A DNA stretch of 64,000 bases from Marthasterias glacialis (lineage: Eukaryota > Echinodermata > Asteroidea > Forcipulatida > Asteriidae): assembly GCA_911728455.2 (NCBI GenBank), contig OU452229.1:16868754-16932753 (forward strand), in the 5' to 3' direction. Below the pieces are notes generated by a model. It was not told the origin of the DNA and did not search any database. It was given only the letters and a program-made list of their open reading frames with translations. The position numbers and the translations under genes were made by a program. Positions 25,976 to 37,629 of this stretch are shown here, one piece after another. The stretch's first letter is position 1. Each line of letters begins with the position of its first letter.

Positions 25976-27002
25976 AGAATAATACAAGATGGCATTTTTA
26001 AAGCTCCGGTGTAACGCTCCGGCTGTCCAAGGGACTGGTCCATGTACACCTGCTGGAATACCTAACCGATCAAATTAGAACGTTTCAACCGACTTTGCGG
26101 ACTGTTTCTAGAGCTAGAGTTATGCACATTAGCCCATCAACTGCGTGCCATTTTTTTACATCTATAATTACAAGTACCGATGCACATGCTTTCAAGTCAT
26201 TTTGGAATAGCAAGTATTTCGAAAAAACTAAACCTCCATTACCAAATCTTGTTTCAGAAATACTGACAATACAGGCTGTGGTAGGGATACAGAACAGTGT
26301 GAAAAGGTTGACCAACTGTTAACACCAACTGCAAATCTGTTCACACCATCCATCAGCATGGTTAACACTGATGATCACAGGAAACACAATAAAGGTGACG
26401 ACTTATAAACCACCACGTTAGCAGTTATGGGTTTTTAAAAAAAATTCAAGAACCTTGAATTCCCCAAAAACTTTCAACATGTGAAGGGACATGAAGGCTT
26501 ATACTGAAAATACTTTGAGCTGAATAGGATTATTAATTTCTTCATTACTCTCAAATTTCATTCAAGAAACGGACAGAAAATGCAGGTAGATTTTCTGTCC
26601 AATTTTGATTGGTGATCAAAAAAAAGACTAACACATCAAATGAATCAACTTAAATTATTTTCTGTATAAGCCTGCATGTCCATCCACATGTTGAAACACT
26701 TTTGGGGTGGTTTCAGGTACTTAAACAAAAAGTTGAAAAAGTTGGAAAAATTGTTAACCCTTTATTGTGTTTCTGGTCTGGTACGAGAGGTTATATCAAT
26801 CTTTGTAAACTTGAAGGGGGGAGGGGGTGGGGTAACTGGGAGTTGAGGAGATTCGGGGTGTAACTGTAAGTGGGGCCAAGGCTATAAAAACTTTTAGAGT
26901 GGAATACAAGGTCAATCTGAAGAAAAAAAACCACTCCGAGATACCAACCTTCCTGGTTTACCATTCTCATAATTCAGTCTCTGCTTCCTCAAAATGTCTT
27001 AC

Positions 27003-27150
27003 CTCAATATCTGGGAGATGGAGTCGTAGAGACAGTTTAGGACGCTGACCAGGATGAGTTCATTCTCTTGGGAGCTGCCTACGACGTAAAAGTACAAGTC
27101 GACGTTACTGCGGTAGACGCACGTCAGTCCTTCCAGCATTATAATCTCAG
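27003..27150 (-). CDS. COPZ: Coatomer subunit zeta, exon 4 (last exon found in window)
   Basis: The exon is 148 nt, starting at codon base 2 and ending after codon base 2. It reads (A)[20 protein letters not shown], then [20 protein letters not shown], then YDSISQIL and AG of an Arg codon. Human COPZ1 has [20 protein letters not shown], then [20 protein letters not shown]. The DLYFYV-GSS-ENEL segment is the most conserved part of the family. The acceptor is CCTCTGCAG|CTGAG and the donor TTGAG|GTAAGAC. With the three earlier exons the product reaches residue 105 of an expected ~177. The missing part should carry the motifs around LAVDEIVDGG and the C-terminal KWSLLR; I found neither at 1-27002. 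The gene is therefore partial in this window. Confidence 0.96.
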
Positions 27151-27849
27151 CTGCAGAGGATGACACAAACAAAGGGAAAGAGGTTGAGTAATTGCAGACG
27201 TAATTAAAAGTGACTACCAGAGAGTTCACTCCTTGGACAAGGATATTCCTAAGATGTTTACATCAACAACAAAGCGTAAATGGCACCGAAAGGCAATGAA
27301 AGCTTGCATTTTCATGAAACAAAATATATATAAAATAAATAGAACCGGCTGAAATCTGAGAAAGGAACAAACTCTAGTAAGACGATTTAGACCAAATCTT
27401 TTTCAGTACCACATGTGACTTGTCTGTTGTTCCCCCGATGGATTCACATATGTTTTAAGGAGTGTCCCTTGTTTTGGTCATTGCATGCCCGATTTTTTTT
27501 TATCTGCGGCGGAACACTCTTTACCTCCCTTCCTCAACAGCTTGTGTTTGCTTCACGATCTTGACAGATGGACGTGATTTTTGAAGAGTATTTAGGTTGC
27601 ATGAATCAGTTTGGATTTTGCGTTTAAACCAACGCCTTTACCTGAATTTAATGAAAATCAAGGCTGCGCTTCTTTCATTTTCATTCTCTTTTTCCGCGGG
27701 TCCCTGGGCAAATTATACCTTTCTAATTGTCGGAAATATGTTGCCAAGCACATTCACAACATGACGAATTTTTAGCCTACGGCAGTTTCTTACGAGCCGT
27801 GGTTTTGAACTCATCTTTATGAGGTCAGGTCAGGGACATGTTGTCACCT

Positions 27850-28095
27850 TCATGACAAATACGGCCTTAGGAATTCAACGTCACGTTTCTCTACCCCAAA
27901 TTCAACTGGTACACTAAACAAATTAGAAATTAATGTTTTTTCGTACACCCTTTGTTGTGAAGCAGCCATCTTGTTTTTTCTTCCATTCATAAACCAACCT
28001 CGTTCCCAGGGGTGATTGATCTGGCCCCGCCCTTTTTCTCCCAGCATGCCTTGCTCGCTCATAACCCCTGGGATTGTCCAATTTAAATGTGGAAA
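27850..28095 (-). promoter_or_regulatory. Candidate cryptic promoter with 39-codon ORF inside COPZ intron 3
   Basis: Read on the minus strand, an ATTGG (inverted CCAAT) near 28080, CATGCTGGGAG near 28045, GGGCGGGGCC (GC box) near 28030, and CAAGATGGCTGC (YY1-like) at 27970-27960 lie in that order. The ATG inside the last motif (27969-27967) opens a 39-codon frame, MAASQQRVYEKT and on, to a stop at 27850. The peptide is not recognised and no splice donor was established. Confidence 0.25.
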
Positions 28096-29588
28096 TATAC
28101 GGCACAATTCAATTAGGCAAATGGTTGATCTACTCTACACACATGCTTTACCATGGTAGCCCACAAACGAGGCATCAAGTCGTAGAGCAACTGGTCCCCT
28201 CCCATTCTTATTTAAACTTATGACATGTTTAATTGAATGCAGTTTAGGGTGACCGAGTAAAACATGATTTGAATTGGGTTTGCGTCAATATACTTACATT
28301 TTGACGTGGGCCTGCTAAATGCCCTTAAGCACCCACGTGTGCGCGCAAAGCAGTCGTTTAAAGGAGCAACTTAGAGAAGCCAATCGGCATTTTTTTTTTC
28401 AGTGCTTCCCTTCCAGGAGTTAGTGACGAGAGGGATCTATATGGCGTACTGCCCATGGTAGCGAGGCCGATTCAAACCCAAAGTGAGGCTCGAAAGGGAA
28501 AATAGTCTGGCCCCCTCTTTAAGATAGTAATCATCACTATTCAATAATCTTATGGAACACGGGGAACATGGCGTAGATGGCAAAATAAAGGAAAAGATTA
28601 CTGATACACCTACAACAAAGAACAGCTCTACTTTGATGGACATGATTGATCATTTCTTCTCGTTTAGAGCGCACAATTAACGGTTATCAATTGTCCAGTG
28701 TTGGTTAGTGCTTATAAGATGGATGAAATGTCTACAAATTTAATACATTCAGACAGCTTGGGTTGGTGGTTTGTTTGAGGCAACATTAACCAGACATGGG
28801 TAAAGGGCTTGAGATTTCTGTGGCAAAAATTGCAGAAAGGAAGAAAAAACACGTAAACCATCCATCTTAAAAAAACAAGTTGGAATTAACCGTAAATTTG
28901 TGTTCATTTCATTTAGGATAAGTGGTCTAGAGGTGACCTAAGGGTGTTCAGATGCATTTGAAAGGCTTCAACATGAGGGAAACAACTTTTTTTTAATTTG
29001 GGTTTTGGCTGGACACGTTGGCTTTAACCCCACTCGCTAAGGTTTCAGTGTTCTGATTGCACACTTCCACTAAACCCCTTCATTTCTTGTAGTAAATCAG
29101 TTATCATTTCCTCCTAGCCTGGGGGTCTTCGCTTGGAATTTCATCTACCAAGGCGGCTCTTCAACCCATCTCAGGATAGTCACAGGGCCTAGAACCAAAT
29201 CCGCGGCTTTTGTAATCAGTTCAAAGGTTTTACTTTGAATTACTTGGGATGGTTCTTGACGACACGCACAGATGGGAGTTTACAGCAGGTAAAATCAGAG
29301 GTCAGGGGTCGCAACAAATGATGGTGTCTGTTGTCCATATTGGATAAGTAATACCAATACTTTTGGTACTTGATGACAGTCCCATTACCGGGATTGAAAA
29401 TCGTTTGAAAATTTTTTAAAAATCCTCAAATTTGCTGAACAATTTCTGAAGGCGCAGGGAGATCAGTGAAAAATCCTGACGTCAGGAAAAAAGACTGAAA
29501 AAATCACATGCCTGAACAACAAAAGACTTTCTCGGAAGGAAAACAGTTACGAAAAGACAGAGAACAACGTGGTTCAACACAATAAAGG

Positions 29589-29700
29589 ATAAGACCAGTC
29601 TTTAACAGCCATTAATGACCCCTCATATTATCTGGTTCATCCAATCAGATCGGCATAACTTTCTTTGACATGTTTTAATGGCCTACAATGTTTGAATGGT
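29589..29700 (+). repeat. Direct repeat pair in COPZ intron 3, left copy
   Basis: GATAAGACCAGTCTTTAACA and ATCCAATCAGATCGGCATAA, then TTTCTTTGACATGTTTTAAT, recur at 30264-30376 with few differences. Confidence 0.9.
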
Positions 29701-30263
29701 CCATTGCATAGATAGAATGAGCCATGGGATCTTTGGACAATACATAGACAGAAGTCAGCCTGACGAAAGATTTCCACTTCAGGCAATTGACCGTATTTTT
29801 GACCGCATGAGGGCGCTTTCAACGGCTTATTTCCCATGCATCACAAGTACAAGTTTTATCTTATTTTGACTACCTGTATGTTGATTTCTTGTATCAACGT
29901 CCAAATAAATAATAATAACGGAACGACAAGTTCATTTTGCATCACGTAAATTTGGTTCACACATGCCCTCTAGCGGTCAAAAATACTGCCAACTGAGAAA
30001 ACCAAAACTTAAAAAAAAAAGACTTACTAAGAAAGGAAAATAAATGAGTAAAGACCTAAGGAAAACAGTACAAAAACATTGTTTACTCTCACACAGAAAA
30101 TGTGTCTGAGACAATATTTGCGTCTACTGAGAAAGCAACATGAACAAACACTCAGTTTTAAACTATGTTTGTTGTTAGAGACAACAACATGATTCTTATC
30201 TGTATCATCAACTGATGAACGTAACAGCTGAAGCATTATGAACATGCGTGCTGTTCTCGTTCC

Positions 30264-30376
30264 GATAAGACCAGTCTTTAACAGCCGTTAAATGTCCCCT
30301 CATGTGATCTGTTTCATCCAATCAGATCGGCATAACTTTCTTTGACATGTTTTAATGCCCTACAATGTTCGAATGA
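30264..30376 (+). repeat. Direct repeat pair in COPZ intron 3, right copy
   Basis: Partner of 29589-29700, 675 bp away and same orientation. Confidence 0.9.
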
Positions 30377-31270
30377 TCAACACTGACGTCAATCCCCTAC
30401 TTCCAACTATCCTGTTTCTTTAGGAGAACTTTTGAAATTTCCCGTTGAAAAAAAAAATAAAAATTTGGCAAGATCGAAAACTACAGCTGATATAAGACCC
30501 TAGTAAAAGGCATTTTCCCAATTGGGTGAAAAGCTCGGTCCTTATCAAGCGCCAAGCTATTCCATTGTGGCTGAACACGCATGTTTTTCCCTCAGACAAT
30601 AATCTTCCAAAATGAGTCCACATCCCAAATGCTGAAGCTATTTTAGCGTTACCATGGTTAGAAAGCCTGGATATTGAACTTTCATTAACGTGAACATGTT
30701 GTCAATGTGCAAATAAATCACAGTTTTGACAGGCTTCACCCCCAAGGTCTTTGTTTGTTTTACTTTGATAATTTGATCTGGCCACACCCACATCATCTGA
30801 CTACCACTTTTTATTCATAACAGCATTTGGGGCACTAGGGTTTGGGAGGTACGTTAATATAATTTAAAATGCTTATAAATCATGGTAAAACAATCAAGCA
30901 ACTATTGTTTGTTTTTAAGACCCCTCCAGGATTCTCTTGTTACCTGTAATCCAACGTTGGCCTAGTCATGCCACTACCTTTTTATCTTGGTCAAGCCAGG
31001 TATCATTTCTTGTTAAAAAAATACTGTGACTTTCTTCTTTTTTTTCTGTTGGTGCGTTTGCGATGTCAAAGTTCACGTTGCAATGCCCCACGGGGGAAGT
31101 CCGCACAACACGGTCCACATGAACCACGTCAGAGCTTGGGTTAAGCCGACTCCATGACTCTGCAAAATATTGATCCGGCGGTAGGGCCTAAGGTCCAGCT
31201 GTTACCCATTTCCCTATCGTGGTTGAAAGCTCTCTCAACAGAACTGGCCACTACGCTCTATTTTCTAGAG

Positions 31271-31320
31271 CCCCCCCCCCCACCCCCCCCCCCCCCTCCC
31301 TGCCTCCCCCCCCCCTCTCC
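31271..31320. repeat. C-rich homopolymer tract
   Basis: About 50 bp, nearly all C on the plus strand. Confidence 0.9.
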
Positions 31321-31714
31321 ATTTACTGCACAGGGACGGGAGGCTTCCTGTTAGAATATTGCGGCATCCCCCACTCAAGTCTACATTCAGCCACGTGCTG
31401 TCTAGGCCAATTTCCTGGGCTGAGCGGGAGAACCCGGCGTACACACTAACGGCGAAATGTGGACAGCGGTGATACACAGTGCCTGGCACCGGGTTAGTGT
31501 AAAAAAAAAACGCTCCGAGCAGACTGCAGTAGAATTGGAACGAGCGGGTCGGCCTTGGCATTGCGACCTCGGGTTTTGATTTACGCTGCGTGCTCACAAT
31601 AAAGTGGGTTTTACCACTGGGATGCTCATGACCTGGTCTCTCGTGAGTTACAAGCGTGACATAATGGAATGTCTTATAACCCACACATATAGACAAAACT
31701 GAGTAAACATTAGT

Positions 31715-31738
31715 TGGGTGGGGTGGGGGGGGGGGGGG
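31715..31738. repeat. G-rich tract
   Basis: GGGTGGGGTGGGGGG-type run on the plus strand, about 400 bp from the C tract at 31271. Confidence 0.9.
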
Positions 31739-32479
31739 TTGTCCAACAGTACAGGTCAAAAGGAAGGGCTGAAGCCTTGCCTAGGCAGGAAGGAAACAAG
31801 AACGACGACCCAACGTGAAGCACACAAAAAAAGTTAGCTTCTAATTCAATTATATGTATCATGCAATCTTGGGAGCAGCCTACTATATGAAACACTGTAT
31901 TAATCAGCCAGCTCAAGCTTCGTGTTAAACTTCACGCTTAACGACCTCCAGGGAGAGGTAGGACAAATAGTTTCTCGCAATCACTTACCCTCAGATGACC
32001 ATGTGATAGGGTTTTTTTATTAGTAGATTGAAAAGAAACATTTACACTTGTTGGCTTTGGTTAAAGCTGCACTCAACAAACACTTGATAAGTTTGATTTT
32101 TCCTCTTCTAAAAAACCTATGAGAAACTTCTTTCTTTTTTTTTTGCCTCTGTGAACTTGAAGAATTGCACTTTTTGCTCTCACTATCTGATTCTGTTGAG
32201 CTGTGAATGGCTTATCAAGATAATTGCAAATCAAAGTATAGAACAAAATTCCAACACTAATGCACTCCTTTTTGTAAATTGCCGAGAGTCCACTTTGAAT
32301 CCTGTAATTAGCAGACAGTTTAAATTCATGTAATAATTGCGTCAGGGATACAGAAGAATATTACAAATCTCGGTGGAAGGGTAAAAATTAAATTGATATT
32401 CTTTTTCCCCAATTACATTAATGAAATTGTTTGCAGTACCTGCTGCTGTTTACAGGCTCTGGCCTCTGGTCAAGGAGCA

Positions 32480-32640
32480 TGCTCATTGGTCTGGTGGTTA
32501 AGACATCTGCTCTAGAATGTGGAGAGGGGGTTGGGTCCTGGGTTCGGAAAGCACCAAGTATACAGTGCTTATCACACATCGGTGAAAGGGTAAAAATAAA
32601 ATGTGCGGATGAAGACGGGATGTGGAAGGGTTAAAATCCC
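32480..32640 (+). mobile_element. tRNA-derived SINE-like element
   Basis: The head ATTGGTCTGGTGGTTAAGAC resembles a tRNA A box and CTGGGTTCGGAAAGC a B box. The body ends GGAAGGGTTAAAATCCCCC. It differs from the 35904 family. A fragment with GGTGGAAGGGTAAAAA lies just upstream at about 32370. Confidence 0.55.
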
Positions 32641-32698
32641 CCAACCCCTAAAACCACTCTCCATCCCCAGCAAATAACTCTCAAGATCATAGAGCTAA

Positions 32699-32891
32699 CC
32701 CCCAATTTCATAGGGCTGCTTCAGCACAAAAAGTAGTTAAGCACACCAAAATTGTACTTACTAGACTAAGATTACCGGCCAAAAATACCATGTCACATGT
32801 ACTATCGGTGACAGGTATCCTGCTCATTTTTGCTTAGCAGAAAATTGGCAAGAAATAATTTCTGCTTAAGCTGCTTTATGAAATTGGACCC
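32699..32891. mobile_element. GCTTAGCAG-family palindromic element, copy 2
   Basis: About 193 bp. It opens with CCCAATTTCATAGGGCTGC and closes with GCTGCTTTATGAAATTGG, clear inverted ends. The interior shares ACCGGCCAAAAATACCATGT and ATCCTGCTCATTTTTGCT with copy 4. Confidence 0.7.
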
Positions 32892-33010
32892 TGTTTCCTC
32901 TTAGCAAGTATTTATTGTGCTTAGTGAATTTGTGTGCTCAGAAACTCTAGTAAGATTTTGCCGTTGGTAAGAAATTGACAGACTGAAGCTCTCGTTTTGA
33001 GGCATCTCAC

Positions 33011-33092
33011 CGTTAGCTCGATGTGTCTTGCCGAAGAGGTTCTTCTCAAATGCTTTCTGCTCCTTGGCAGTTGGGTATGTGTCATCATAATA
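33011..33092 (-). CDS. COPZ: Coatomer subunit zeta, exon 3
   Basis: The exon is 82 nt: 27 codons plus one base that completes an Ala codon with exon 4. It reads [20 protein letters not shown] then GKTHRAN. The human counterpart is [20 protein letters not shown] then NKTHRTD. The KEQKAFEKN core is a hallmark of zeta-COP and separates it from AP sigma subunits. The acceptor is CATCTGCAG|TATTAT and the donor is AACG|GTGAGA. The exon is visibly richer in G and C than the flanking intron, as expected for coding sequence here. Confidence 0.95.
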
Positions 33093-34559
33093 CTGCAGAT
33101 GGGTAGAAAACGACAGACAGTATATATTGAGTCAAACGCTGTGAAGTTATGTTGAAATACAATATGACATTAAATTATAATTAATCTCTCGATGAATATT
33201 GCACACTCACATACATTTCTGACGAGTGCATGTGACTATTACAATAAAAATGCAAGAAATGACAGGGTTTCTCAAAAACGAGATTACATCATTTCTTAAT
33301 TCGATATGATTTCCAAAACCTAGCCAGCGATACATATTACGCATGTCACCAAAATGTTTTGAAGCTCAAGAAAATCCTCAACTCCAGATTATTCCCAAAT
33401 TGAACTTTGACATTGTTTAAGATCCCTATCTGCTATTGTGTTTTTCAACTTGCCTTCATATACTAAGCCAACAGTGTGTTTACACAACTTTCAACACTGT
33501 GTTTAGAAATACTAATTTTGAAATCCTGTTGTTACTAGGTAAGCTGTCCTTTCCCTTTAACAATATAATCTGTTACTCAATATGGCAAAAGAGCAAAAAA
33601 CCGCAGAGAGTTTTCTGGATTTCATCCTCGATCACCCGTCCCGTACCCCCTGTCTAGGGCCATGTCACTAATCCCCAGTAGCTCTAGACACAAGGGACCC
33701 CTGACAGGAAGAGCTACTTTGTTTTAAATTGATTCCAGATTCCGCACCAGGCAGCTATTGTTTTCTCCACACATGACTCATCCGCTTCATTGTCACAACC
33801 ATCGTATCGGCTCCAACGTCAACTTGGCACGTCAAAGTTTGGGGTTTTTTTTTCCCCTTCTCTTCTTCCCGTAGTTCTTGTGTGCAGGACAGAAGATAGC
33901 GTGCCAAATATCATGAGGGTCTCTCTGCCCATAGCACAGTCAGGCAGCAGAAACCAAACAATGAAGGCCTTTGTAAACCAAAAATGACAGTGTCAGTAAG
34001 TTTTACCGGATTTTGGAGCAAGAGAGAATCTGTCGAGCCATTGTCATCATGCTATCCCTCAGCTGTTTCAACCTCCTCTCCAATCCTCAACCCCGCCTCC
34101 AAACCCAACTGTTCCACATCCATAGAATTTTTTTTTTTTACAGTTTTAAGACCTACCACAGTACCAGCATTATCTAAATGAAAAAATTAGGCGTATCAGT
34201 GTTTGCAGGTGAGTACACTGACACCTATCGTGCTGGTAAGTGATAATGTTTAGAGAAGTTTAATGTAAATGAATGGAATACATACATGTACATGTACATG
34301 TAACATGAACATTCGTTTCACCACACTGCCGGCTCCAAAACGTCATCACTTACCAACGGAATACATTCACCTCTGACCCTCCACAACTCAAGGGGGCAAA
34401 CAAATAAATGAGCTGCCGACCTTTCAACTCTTCATCAAAAAGTTTTGACAAAAAACAAATTGTAATTAAAATTTCTTGGCACAGTACTTGTTTCTCACAT
34501 CTCAGGTTACAGACGCCTTAAATGCAGCGTTAACTCGGACCGGTTCAAAAATGAATTTT

Positions 34560-34775
34560 TTGATAAGAAATAATTTCAGCTAAGCAGCCTTAAAGCTGTC
34601 AAGAAGAAAATTTTGCTTACAGCATTTGTATTGCTAAGCACTAAAAATAGCAGGTCACTGGTCGCAAACAATGCAAACATCAAGGCATTTTGGCTGGTAA
34701 CCTGTTTCTGCTAAGCAGGATTTGTCTGTGCTTAGCAAACTCTTGTGCTTAACCGCTTAATGACATTTGACCGTG
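34560..34775. mobile_element. GCTTAGCAG-family palindromic element, copy 3
   Basis: A diverged member with AGCTAAGCAGCCTTAAAGCT on the left, several TGCTAAGCA motifs, a TTTGGCTGGTAACCTG block shared (inverted) with copies 2 and 4, and GCTTAACCGCTTAATGACAT on the right. Confidence 0.55.
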
Positions 34776-35903
34776 GTTGCAGCTGATACTGCTGATGCTC
34801 TCCTTTCTAATAAAAAACTACACCGTGTTTTCTGATGCACTCGGATTAGTTCAAATTGTTGAGCCATCTGTTTGCACAGGCTGCTGACTTCCTCATATTA
34901 CCCTTAAAAAAAAGTTTCCGAAAGCCTCACATTTCAACCCGATTTCTTTCTCGGTGGATAAGCGAGCGTGACAGTGAAACACACTTGTGTCCAGCAGCTT
35001 GTTTTCATCCCCACTAAAAAAATAAATCCAGCATACAGACACATCTGCTTTGAGTGTACCATTAATTTTGACTGATCATGACAAATTTTATGTGAAAGTA
35101 CGGTACATGTATGACTACGGTTTATCATGTAATGTTCCATATCCTGCCTATCAAAGTCCTAATTAAGTTTCTTCGGGGTTCGTACTTGTAAGTAATAGAA
35201 GTCTCAAATCAAATGCTTGGCCGAGCTGCCAATGTTCCAGACTTGGAAGTCCACAGACCTGGAAGACCACATACATGGAAGTCAGAAACCAAAACCAAAA
35301 ACCGAGGCAGAGAAATCGAGATTGAGAATCGAAGGCCTAAGACCTGGGGAAAAAGTTTCTTGGGACCAACAACACAGGAAACTTCATCTGCAAATAGTCA
35401 ACAATAACAAGAATGAAGATTTGATTGATCTACATTAGGTTTGGACAGCTTGTTGTTATACTTTGAACTCTTGAAAACTAAGGAAGCAAAAACTACAACA
35501 AAAATCCTATTACTATCAGTGCACTCTCCTGCCCAACTGGCTCTTGACACAAAATACCACAGGAGACTGTGAAGACTAAGTCCACAGTACACAAGACATG
35601 GGGTTTCCACATACTACCAGCTGTACAAACAGAAGAAACCCATGCACCCAATGCTAGCCTAGACGATATGGTACTTTGTGGCAGTCAGTGGTACCTGTGT
35701 AAAGGGAAGGTTTTAAATCAAATTTCTTACATCAGAAAAAGTTAACCATTGCTCAGGCAACAATCTGTTATTTCTGAAAGTGAAAACTTCACCCTGATTT
35801 GCTTGAATCTAATCTGCATGAGTACCTACTTAACAGAGGGGTTTAATATCTTTTACTCATCAACTTTGAAGTTGTAAGTTTGGTGGTTATTTCATCTTAA
35901 AAA

Positions 35904-36276
35904 ATGGTGTGTCGTGGACGAGCAGTCAAGAGCCCTGGACCCAAGTTCTGATGTTCTGATCAGCAGAGTGTGGGTTGGGGTCCCAGTCTTGACACTTGTG
36001 TTCTTAAGCAAGACCCATTACTGCTTTGGCCTTCAGATGGGACGTAAAGCTCTTGGTTCTGCGCGTTGTGTAAATGCTTGTTAAAGAACCTAGTGCACTT
36101 ATCGTTAAGAGAAGGGGTCTGTGCCGGTATTTCTGGCAGTGGCTGCTGAATGCGTCACAGCACCTTGTAAACCCTTACAAGGTAATATTAAGTATTAATA
36201 ACTCAAATTTAGTATGTCTGTCATACTTGTCACAGTGCTGTGAATCCAGTGGCAAAGGCGCAATATATAAATGACT
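35904..36276 (+). mobile_element. tRNA-derived SINE, nearly complete
   Basis: The head reads GTCGTGGACGAGCAGTCAAG, a Leu/Ser-type tRNA start with an A box. A B-box-like GTGTGGGTTGGGGTCCC follows. The body has CACTTGTGTTCTTAAGCAAG and CAGATGGGACGTAAAGCTC. It ends in GGCGCAATATATAAATGA. The same head and body, inverted, occur at 21065-21416. Confidence 0.8.
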
Positions 36277-36465
36277 GATTTTTTTTTATCACTAAAAATG
36301 GCAGAATTTGTGGAAAATGTGAATTGGTATTGCGTACTTGAAAAAGTGCACACTTGATTGTGTTTGCCGTCATCTTGCATGCACTACTGCAAAGACTGCT
36401 AGAACATGATAGAACACAGGGGGCTTTATGCATACAGTTTCCCACAACTCACACTGCCTCATACA

Positions 36466-36614
36466 TACAGGCATGCAACTGAAGTTTGTTGGAAAAAAGA
36501 GGAAAGTTCCAGGCATAGCAAGACTCTGTACTGTGTTTTTCTGTTTTCAATGGCACAGCTGAGAAACCAAAAACAAGGAAATCAGCTGATCAGATAAAAA
36601 GTTGCATGCCTGTA
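36466..36614. mobile_element. MITE with 15-bp perfect ends TACAGGCATGCAACT
   Basis: The two ends, 36466-36480 and 36600-36614, are perfect inverted copies; the outermost TA could be a TA target duplication, as in Tc1/mariner-like elements. The interior holds an A/G-rich block (GAAAAAAGAGGAAAG). A diverged relative lies at about 40885-41040. Confidence 0.72.
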
Positions 36615-37629
36615 CATAGTTGGTGCTTTTTCTAGATGGTGTTCTGAGTTAAAGACTGTGTGCTTTTGAAATTGTATATTTTGGCAAGAAGGTGAAAAAT
36701 ACCAAACTTGTTTGTACTAACTTTTTGTTAAAATCGGTACACAAAAAGAGCCTCTGAGAATCTTTTATAACACACATCTCCCAAACTGCTTTATGCTCAT
36801 GATTTTTCAGAAAAAAAATTATGACTGAATTTATTTGAGGAACCCCCGTCTTACGGGCAGAGATAAATAAATGAATGTTTTTTGGAAATTAGCAGCACAT
36901 GCTGGCTGCTCCGCGCATGCAACACGATGCCCCCTGACGACTTTCTCTCCTTGATAAATTGCAGTTCCAGACAAGCTGGTCTTAATTAAATATCAAATCA
37001 ATCCGAATACCACGACACTGCACAAGGAAGTCAATCATTTTCGTCTGCCTTGTCTGGATCTTTTCAAGATGGTGGTAAGTTTTTTTGGCCTGGGACCCCC
37101 TCAGCTACTTTTATTAAATCAGAGAGCCGTATGACTAAGCCGATCTGTTCCTTCTTCTCCGTTTCACCGTGGGACTTGTCCTCATGAAATGCGATAACTT
37201 TTGATCGAAATGGAGAATACAATTTGTAATAGTTTCGCAAGTTAAGCTTCCGTTTGTCATTGGATTAGTCATCGAGAATGGAAAGACTTCAATAGTTTTA
37301 AGACAAGATTGGAAAAACGGGTCGTTGAAATGTGTGGGTTTTTTTTCTTTCGTGCTCAAACTAACGATACCGAAAAGTCAATTAATTTTGCTCTAAAAAA
37401 ATATCTAAACTGTTCCCAAAAGGTCTCTATTTATGGACTCTTTTCTTTTTCTTTCTTTAAAGTGCTTTGTCTGCATTTTGTTTTTTCATTTTTATTTTCA
37501 TACCATTATATTGTAATTTGGGAAGAACTCAGAAAGAATTACATCCCCCTCTCCCCTTACTCATGGATTAAAATACCCTGATCCACTAAGAGAAAGTAGA
37601 CGTCCCTAGGTCTCCAATCTACACATTCT

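Larger units (their letters stand above)
1..27002. other. 27 kb without a recognised gene: COPZ intron 4 or 3' flank
   Basis: I read both strands for the missing COPZ C-terminal exons and for other conserved proteins and found none. The stretch holds minisatellites (6367, 9261, 11621), MITE-like elements (12823, 14036, 16061), a SINE (21065), two SINE-related blocks (25200, 25855), paired dispersed repeats (3712/8641 and 23786/24792) and homopolymer tracts. Open frames here are short or low-complexity. If COPZ continues leftward, this is an intron of more than 27 kb, far longer than its other introns. Confidence 0.6.
27151..33010 (-). other. COPZ intron 3 (5.9 kb)
   Basis: The intron is bounded by GTGAGATG and CCTCTGCAG. 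It contains a direct pair of ~112 bp repeats (29589 and 30264), a C-tract/G-tract pair (31271 and 31715), a tRNA-derived SINE near 32480, a palindromic element at 32699-32891 and a GC-box/CCAAT-bearing stretch near 28000 that may be a cryptic or alternative promoter. Confidence 0.75.

Noticed and set aside
26085..26160. HAVDGL in a minus-strand frame as a hint of the COPZ LAVDEIVDGG motif
   Set aside because: Only AVD matches; no flanking family residues or fitting splice sites.
31265..31759. 164-codon minus-strand frame
   Set aside because: Its ends are poly-Gly/Pro translated from C- and G-tracts; the middle has no recognisable motif.
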